From Lucifuga dentata (taxonomy: Eukaryota > Chordata > Actinopteri > Ophidiiformes > Bythitidae), in assembly GCA_014773175.1 (NCBI GenBank), contig VXCM01001336.1, forward strand, positions 62,001 through 126,000: DNA of 64,000 nt. The letters are read 5' to 3'. Position 1 is the first letter of the stretch. The number at the start of each line of letters is the position of its first letter. This document shows, in pieces, positions 56,506 through 64,000 of the stretch. The notes beneath the pieces were generated by a model. It ran no database searches. It was not told the DNA's origin and was given only the letters and a program-made list of their open reading frames with translations. A program made the translations under genes and the position numbers.

Positions 56506-59500
56506 TCAGGAACCTCCCAGTTCCTAGAATGACAGTAATGAAATAAATAATGATGCACATATAATGGCTGATATAAAGGCAAAATGAACTGTAGTGATTA
56601 TTTTGGTATGGATGTGTACTGTGTACTTACATTAGGTACTGTGGGCTTGTGTGTTTCTTGTTGCTGATAGTAAGCAGAAATGATGCAGTTCCTTCTGTAA
56701 CACACATATGTAATGATGTAATTTCCCCATATGGCACTTTAAGACACAAATACATTGTACATGCACACACCCGTTGTTTGTCTCTTACTTGCTCTGTATG
56801 CCTCCACCTGGGGGTAATCCAGGGATGACGGAGGACGCGAGGACTGTGAGGACAGACAGCAGGTCAGGCTCCTCCCCTCTGGCATACAGCTCTTCATAAA
56901 TCTCTATTAACATGTCAAAACAAAAAAAGACAAAAACAAGAAATGTACAGGATTATAAACATTTTAAGAGGACGGAGAACTAACATAAATGTTCATCTCA
57001 GAATAATTGTTGGGTGCTTTACAGTCCTCACAAAGCCTTCAACTGCAAACAACCAACTACTCATCAAATGCAAAATTGGATTAATAGTGGATGCCAGAGT
57101 TAAAAGAATGCCCTCATGACAGAATGAGACAACACACATATCATTTGTACCCACACACCTGCTACTTTAGACTCCAGCAGGTCCTCCAGCTCAGCCTCCT
57201 GGTGTAATGCCTCTGCTGACAGCTGGGGGGCTCCAGGGAAGCACAGCAGGATGATGCTGATGTTGTCCAAGCTACCCTGTGGAGAGGAGACGAGTGTGGA
57301 TGTACAATGGGGTCCAAAAGTCTGAGACCACTGTGAAAATGCTTCCATTTTGCATGCTTTTTGAATTTAATACAATATTTTTCATTACAAATGATAATAT
57401 CATCTTAACAATTTGAGTGAAAAGTTGAATCTTTGAAAAATGTACATGAATTTCAGAATATCTTAATATTTGGTATGCTCCTCTTTTGCTTTAATGACAG
57501 CATGCACTCCAGCTGGCATGGACTCCACAGGTTTATGCAAAACCTGATGAGCCAAGTTATCCCAGCATGATTTGGCAATATTCCAAAGAGCTTCTTGTGA
57601 TGTCAGACTGTCTGATTATTTCCAGATTTACATGGAAAACATCACAGATTTTCGATGTGGTCTCAGGCTTTTGGACCCCACCATATGTCTTTACACTTCA
57701 ACATATGAAACACCTTTTTAAATTTGGGAAGAGTCTTAGAAACGTATCATTTTCACATTAAGTTTTTAATGCCAGTGGCTCATTCACACAGAGATGCAGG
57801 AAGATATAAATGGAGTGTGGAGGAAACTGACATTTTCAGGCCATTGTGTACGGCTAAACTGAAGTCCTGTTACATAACAGTGTGACATGATGGATGTGGC
57901 ATTCACAGTGAGTGCAGCTCGGTTGTTATCCTGTGCCTATGGGGCCTCTATGCATTTGTTTTACTCAAGAGAAAATAACATGGACAAAATTCAGTTTATT
58001 TGATTAGCTTCTGTGAACCCTGAGTGATTTTAATGAGTGAACTGGTCAGATTTCCTCAAATAGAAGATATGCATGAAATAAAAAGGCCAGTATATCTCAG
58101 CCAAACTCAATAGGTATCTGGCATCCTGCTCTAATTCATTCTATTAAATCAAGCAGGAAGAATATAAACAGAGTGGACCATGATGTAATAATTGTGGACT
58201 CCCTCATTATTCTGAACTTATACATTATGTATTTAACAACAGTACCATGAAGGATTCTACGCTTCATCAACCTTCCCATCTGAGACTGTGAGTGAGAATG
58301 TTGAGAATGAGTCCTCATAGAAGCCCAGAATAGTCTCATCTAACGTTCACACACCTCTGCAGTCTATTTTAAGGTGGTTTGTCAGACCTGTGTGGCATGA
58401 ATAAGACTGAGCCAGATCCAGCTGAAAACAGCATCAAATTTTCAGCCCAAGTCTGTCATATTCTCCCCAAAGAAACTGTTCTTTGTTTCATGTTTGTGAC
58501 TAATGATTGGGCCTGACCTTCTCTTTTCATTTGTATGGCAAGAAGAAGGTCCATACGAACCTGATGGTCCAGGACTGGTGAGGGCCACTTTGAAATCCCA
58601 TGCTCAGTCTTAGCCTTGCTGATGTTGAAGGAAATGGTCTCAACATGGCTTCATCCCAAGGCAATGCCTGAATTACAAATAAACTTCCTAACCAATGTAT
58701 TTTCCTCACTTTCATTTTGGTGACTTTTCATAATGACTCCCTCATACTTTTTACAAGATAAACCCATGTAAGCAGCCTCCAATTCATTTATATAAGTGGA
58801 AAAGGAGTACACACTAGTACACTTATAGACTCTACATTTTTAGTAACAGTTTCGAAGTAAGATATGAGAGGAAAATAGAATGTGTCTTTGATTTATTGTC
58901 ATAAAAATTATTTCCTTTTTTCAAAAAGGGGAATGACCTCTGTAGATATGAGATCAGCCCAATCAAATTTTTAATTGGTTGCTATTGTACTTCAATACCT
59001 ATGGTCCATTAAAAGTGATGTAACCCAGTTTTCAGCTGATGTTCTACTACATGGAGAATTTCTAGGCCACAGACTGTCTGATTAAAAGGGACTGGGACAA
59101 ACTGTACATTGATTTCATTGTTAAAACTATGAGATCTGACCTTATAGAGACAGAGATCAATGACTTGAGCACAGACATCCCTCAGGTCAGTGCAGACACG
59201 CAGCCGGTTGTGGATGAATGCACACAGATCCTCATTGGTGATTGTGTCCCAGACACCATCGCAGGCGAGGACCAGGAACTCGTCAGCTGGCGAACGCTCC
59301 ACCACACACACTTCCGGCTCTGGGGAGACCATCTGCTGGCTGGGCAAGCGATTCTCTGCTCCCTTGTAGCTGAAGTCCCCCAGAGCTCGTGAGACAGCCA
59401 GGGAGCCGTTGATCCTTTGGAAGGACACAGATCCACCTGCACTCTCGATTCGCTCTTTCTCCAGAGGGCTGTAAGGTTTATGGTCCTCTGTGGAAAAGCA

Positions 59501-60414
59501 AACCTGCCCAGACCGGCAGAGTATGGCTCTTGAGTCACCACAATTGACAAAATAGATGTAATACTGCGAGATGAAAGTGGCCACTACAGTCGTGCCTCCC
59601 CTTTCCCAGTTTTCTCGTCGTGCCACAGTGTGGAGGTGCTTGTCTGTTTGCAGGAAGCCCTCTATGATGCTTCCTTTCACCCTCTCAGGATCATCGTCTG
59701 GTTCCATCCCACCTGATGCACAAAGAGATACCATGATGGAATCCTATCATTATCTGAAGCCAAACATCCCATGAAAAATAAATAATAAAGCCAACAAATG
59801 TTCGAACAAACAATCCAAATATTTTCTCCAGAAACNAAATGTTTCTTGCAAGAGAAACATCCAACATAGCTCTATATCACTGCATTAAATAACTTATATT
59901 CTTGTATAAAGGGTAATAACATTACAGCATCTTTGATTAAATCTTATTTTATGGTATTTTAATGTCATCCATCTATTTCAATTCCATGCTTTTCACCTGT
60001 AGACAGGATGTGACCCAGGAGGTTTTGGGAGCAGTGCTGTGCCACCATGTTGCCTGCGTGACCGTCAAACACAGCGAAGAAGCTCCAGTCAGCCAGCTCT
60101 CCTCCCAGCTGTGGCACACAATTGTGGAAGTCCTCCATGTTGGACCTCCAGCCCTGCATGCTGCCCAGGGCATAGGTGAGGCCCCAGTGGGTGCAACCCT
60201 CCTCTGTTAGCTTGTCCAGGACAGGACGGTCCAAGTATGGGCTAGGGATGACCTCCTCCACCTCCCCCTCTCCTGGCTGCTCTCCTTCTCTTGCTCCTCC
60301 GCGGCCCCCCTTGAAGAACGAGCTGACCCTCTTCTCCGTCTCTTTCACCAGTTGCCTCACAAATGCAGGCATCTCCACATTACCCTTCCTGGCTGTCCTC
60401 ATGGCTCTTAACAC
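56506..60414 (-). CDS. ppm1n: PP2C-family Ser/Thr phosphatase, PPM1N type
   Basis: Metal-dependent (Mn/Mg) cytosolic or nuclear Ser/Thr phosphatase related to PPM1A/PPM1B. Minus-strand exons: 60414-59997, 59712-59141, 57276-57159, 56903-56789, 56694-56631 and probably a terminal 56523-56506. Internal exons sum to 429 codons in frame; the last adds ELGGS and a stop, giving about 434 residues against about 430 in human PPM1N. Metal and catalytic motifs are intact: GWRSNMEDFH (about 88-97), FDGHAGN (about 116-122), NCGDSRA, GSLAVSRALGDF, ACDGVWD and GSLDNISIILLCFPGAP. The tail VIPGLPPGGGIQSK and the CFPGAPQLS segment favour PPM1N over PPM1A/B. The start at 60414 is the first Met after an upstream stop; MRT at 60402 is an equal alternative. 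Unlike PPM1A/B there is no MGAF-type myristoylation start. Confidence 0.92.
57305..57683. mobile_element. Tc1-like MITE in ppm1n intron 2
   Basis: The left end CAATGGGGTCCAAAAGTC after TA is complementary to the right end GCTTTTGGACCCCACCAT before TA, and the match extends through GAGACCAC on each side. The 379-bp element is non-coding. The GGGGTCCAAAAGTCTGAGAC end is a familiar Tc1-type terminus in fish genomes, from memory. Confidence 0.75.
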
Positions 60415-61099
60415 ACAGCTAATTTGCGGGAATCTTCTTTTGTCCCTGCCCTGCTGTTTGTGGCTGGGAAGGAGGTGTGAGCTGGGCCTGATGCTGGGCC
60501 TGTGCAGTGTCTGTGTAGCCCTGCTGCTCCAGGGCTCAAAGCATGGCTGCCTGAGCTGACGGATGCTCTCGCTGCTGGCTCATCGCCTCCCTCTCCCTTC
60601 TCATCTCCTTTCTGCTGTCTCTCTGGAGGCCTTACTGATCTGCAGTCTCTCCTCTGCTCATCCTTCCTCTCCTCCTTGTTTGCTTTCCTCTGCAATGCTG
60701 TGATTTCACCTTCTCCCTCACTTTTTCATAGCTCTTCCCTCTTTCACCAGTCCTCCGCTTGTTATTTTCCCTGCCTCCTCTGTCATTGGTTGGCTATTTG
60801 TGTGCACCAATCCGTGTGCTGCATGCATCTCTACTGTCATGTTGAAACTAACCCTCTCTCACTGTCCTCTTATCTGCAAATCTGCCCCTCCCACATCTTT
60901 GTTAATCTCAACATTTGATTGGTCTGGATTATAGGCATGCACTGCTGTGGATTACAGGACTGTCAACCATTTAACACTCAGAGTGTGACTGAGAAAAAAC
61001 ACAGACAGTGGGAGGTGAAGAGAAGAAAGTCTTATTTTTATTATGCACACAGATGAGCTCTTTAAGCTGATATCTCTTACATGTACCTATGCAGGCATT

Positions 61100-61100
61100 A

Positions 61101-61142
<42 letters not shown>
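61100..61142. repeat. (ATA)n trinucleotide repeat
   Basis: About 14 tandem AAT/ATA units. Confidence 0.95.
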
Positions 61143-61147
<5 letters not shown>

Positions 61148-62122
61148 TTCATTTATAAAGCGCATATCTCAAAACTCTAGGCACTGTACACAGAGTGGGA
61201 TCAGGTAAAAATTAAAACAATAAACAATATAAAAGCACATATGTAAAGTCAACTACAATAATTGCTACCCAGGAAAGGTAATGATAACAGATAACTAACT
61301 AATCATCCTGCAGAACTGGCAAACCATTAAAACCTGCAATCAAATTCTTCTCCAGGCCAGTAACTCAAAATATTTCTGTATCTGTATTCATCCTGCATAC
61401 TGTGTTTTAGTGTCATAAGCAGAAAATACTGCATCTGTGTGTCCATGATTTGAGTATTGCTTCCTGCAGATGTACAGTGATTGTAGTGGGGTTGATCAAA
61501 CTTGGGATATTTTTTGGTCCTGGGACTTTCTCAAAAAACATCTGAAAACATCAGGTCCTGCTGCCCTGATTGGTTTTTACATTTGTACTATTTAGTAGGA
61601 CTGATGAATCCTCCAGTATCAACTCATACAAACCTGACCAAACCTGACCTCCATCCTTAAATGATGACGGTTTGCTCTGTCTCATTCATTTAATAATGAC
61701 ACTAGTGAGACTGATCATCAAATTCATTATATGGATCTTGTTTTAGAAACAATGAATTGGTGGGTGAGTAAATCAATACTTCCACAGATTAAAAAAGATT
61801 CATTTGATACCATTTGATGTAGCACCAACATCAATCTGAAATGAGAAACTGTAAAATCAAGAGATTCATGAAATCTGCAAAGAAAGTTTTCTTTGTGCTT
61901 CAGGAAATGCATTTTCCTTGGATGAATGAAATTTAAATATACTAAGTGCAATGCCTCAGCTATTTTCAAGCACACACTATTTCTTATCATTCATATTCTT
62001 TTATCAAAAATAATTCATTTGTCATGAATGCTGGTTGAGACAGCAGCCTTGTTATCCCAACATTCTAACATTGTTCTTACACTGTGGTCTTATGCTGAAA
62101 AGGAAATGAATCTTGCATTTAG

Positions 62123-62362
62123 GCCTGCAACTAATTATTATTTTCATTATTGATCACAGAACCCAACCAGATTAAAACATACAAAAATGTAGAGAAAAGC
62201 ACATTGTAGAAGTTATAAAAACAAACAATAGGCATTTTTACATTACATGACTAAATGGTTATTATCAATTTAGTTATTTAGTGATTATCAATTATTGCAA
62301 ATTGTTATTAATTAATTTTCTGTCCGTCAATTAATTGATTAATAAAATAATCATTTCAACAC
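62123..62362. mobile_element. hAT-like dispersed repeat
   Basis: The left end GCCTGCAACTAATTATTATT and the interior ending AATTGATTAATAAAATAATC follow the layout of the common vertebrate repeat starting GGGCTGCAACTAA, known from memory. Ends are decayed and no target duplication is evident. Confidence 0.5.
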
Positions 62363-62487
62363 AATTTCTATTAAAAACTTTGTCCTCACCCTCCTCTATA
62401 GGTGCAGGCTTGTCAGCACTAGAGGAACCATGAGAGTCTGAGGGACATGTTCATGCTGATGTCTCAGGTTCCCAATGTGTCTCTCTC

Positions 62488-62491
<4 letters not shown>

Positions 62492-62524
<33 letters not shown>
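62492..62524. repeat. (GT)n microsatellite
   Basis: An alternating GT tract preceded by a short CT run. Confidence 0.95.
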
Positions 62525-62528
<4 letters not shown>

Positions 62529-63859
62529 TCAAACAGGGGGTATCCAATACAGGATAAAATTAGGCCAGCCAGGCCTTATACTGCTGACGGGGCTGCGGTG
62601 GCCAAAAAAAGCCTGGCGTGACAGCCAGCAGTGGAAGCTGAAGAAGAGGGCAGCAGGATCGGTGCTGAAATGGCCACCAAACGTAAGAAAACCAGCAGTG
62701 ACAGCTTTTAATGAATCACAGCAGCGAGGCAATCAGTGGGAGAGCCCAGCTGTCAGGTGGAGGAGGAAGAGGAGAATTTTTCTTTCTGCTGGGCAGGTGC
62801 TGTGAAAACAGACAGGGTGACCAGCCAAATACTGAGCCTGACTCACACACATCTTTCAGCTGCTGGACAGATGGACGGAATGACAGAGAACTAAATGAGA
62901 AGCTGTTGCTGATAGAATATTTGTTGTTTGTTTCATTGTGGATGCAGAGGATTTAATATTACATAGATATGTTACTGATATGTGTTTGAAGGGATGCAGG
63001 ATTATTACAGATAGTACAGGAATGTTTATGATAACAATTTTTAGGGGTCTAAATGGTCCAACAGAGACTGTTAGTGGTTTCCTGTCAGGGCTATTTTCAA
63101 GACATTAAGAAATTTAAGAAAGAAACTCATGGTTTTGAAATCAGAGTTAAGCTATGGTTAGGTAGTAAAGAAAATGAATAAAGTGATTTCATACTTGTAA
63201 CAGCAGAAATGTGTCTCTGGTTGAAATTTCTGTTTCTCCAGAATGTCCACATTTGACTCCCATATAGGAAAAACTACAAATTTTATGTATTTTTGGAAGG
63301 GCTCCTAAGTTACTTTTATGTATGTATGCTCATGAACCTGTTGCTTGCAAGTAGTGCTTATAAGTTATTTGTGTGTGCATTTGTGTTTTCATGTGTGTCT
63401 TTACAGTATGTATTTGTGTAAGCAAGTGAGTGTTTTGATAGGACAATTTAGATATATGCTGGATTTTCTGTGGCTGTTCTGATGTTCTGGATATTACAGA
63501 TTCACAGTAACGTTATGATATACAGTGTGATGTATTTATTCAATTATTTGCTGCATTATCACACATTATGCATTCAGACAGATGACAACTAAACATATAA
63601 ATGAAAAAGGTGTTACATATGATTTCCTTGATTTGAATAAAATCCAGTTTCAACTGAGCACACCAATTCCACTAATTTGCTAATATCTGAAACACAAAGA
63701 AATGTCTTTTCTTTCTGGAATTTTCCTCCCCTTAATGTATTAAACTTTCTGTTCTATTTTGTTTTTAGTTTTTTTTTTTTCTTGAGCCACTAAAGTATTT
63801 ATCTCATGCACAAAAGCAATTATGTATAAGCTGGTTCTTTATTTATCTATATTTATCTA

Positions 63860-63896
<37 letters not shown>

Positions 63897-64000
63897 AGTT
63901 TGCAGCAAAAGAGATCAAATGCTTTTTATTTATACAATGTAGGCAACTGAACCCTAATTTTACTCATATCAATGAGTTGGGTATCTGCTGACTGTTGTTA

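Larger units (their letters stand above)
60415..64000. other. Region upstream of ppm1n to the window edge
   Basis: About 3.6 kb with the 5' UTR or promoter of ppm1n expected at its left. Apart from simple repeats (61100-61142, 62492-62524, a T run at 63862-63894) and one hAT-like repeat, I see nothing coding. Confidence 0.5.

Noticed and set aside
1..64000. Search for a defence, CRISPR, toxin or other prokaryotic-style system
   Set aside because: All supported genes are spliced vertebrate genes; no direct-repeat/spacer arrays, operons or phage genes are present.

Overview
The window is nuclear DNA of a vertebrate, almost certainly a teleost fish. It holds multi-exon genes with GT-AG introns. 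The protein families are vertebrate (plastin, ATRX, CCDC61, a THIK two-pore K+ channel, a PPM1N-type phosphatase). It is dense in (GT)n microsatellites and in short DNA transposons with TTAA-, TA- and 8-bp-target-site signatures, as in fish genomes. I see no prokaryotic, plasmid, phage or CRISPR-type system, and I did not find a convincing new biochemical system. The most unusual content is transposon biology and splice-site detail.

Layout, left to right. (1) About 1.1-8.3 kb, minus strand: the 5' end of a plastin (fimbrin) gene, with two coding exons encoding the EF-hand pair and a probable non-coding first exon whose promoter has a CRE and a GC box. The rest of the gene lies beyond base 1. 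(2) 10.34-39.66 kb, plus strand: a complete atrx gene. Thirty-five coding exons join in frame to 1,925 codons plus stop, with an ADD domain, a DAXX-binding-like motif and a split SNF2 helicase. (3) 46.94-42.43 kb, minus strand: a complete ccdc61 gene of 12 coding exons and 506 codons. (4) 49.4-50.8 kb, plus strand: an unidentified set of well-formed splice sites that may be a small gene. (5) 51.81-53.32 kb, plus strand: a two-exon THIK-type K2P channel (kcnk12-like), 447 codons. (6) 60.41-56.51 kb, minus strand: a PP2C phosphatase of the PPM1N type, about 434 codons. Upstream of it to base 64000 I see only repeats and unassigned sequence.

The genes alternate in strand: plastin/atrx head to head, atrx/ccdc61 tail to tail, ccdc61/kcnk12-like head to head, kcnk12-like/ppm1n tail to tail. 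They do not form a pathway. Two pairs recall human blocks (PLS3 and ATRX on Xq; CCDC61 and PPM1N on 19q13), so a lineage-specific junction may lie near 39.7-42.4 kb.

Mobile DNA is concentrated between 8.3 and 46.3 kb, mostly in atrx introns and around ccdc61. It includes eight copies of one long-TIR MITE family, one of them split by a solo LTR with a 4-bp target duplication; a 907-bp hAT-like element with a perfect 8-bp duplication; an 848-bp Tc1-like element with about 200-bp inverted repeats of IR/DR type; a 1.3-kb element made mostly of two arms of about 450 bp each; and a second, retrovirus-like solo LTR. The assembly carries a repeated artefact: five places where a single N separates two identical 61-66-bp copies, plus single Ns inside homopolymers and two larger N gaps.
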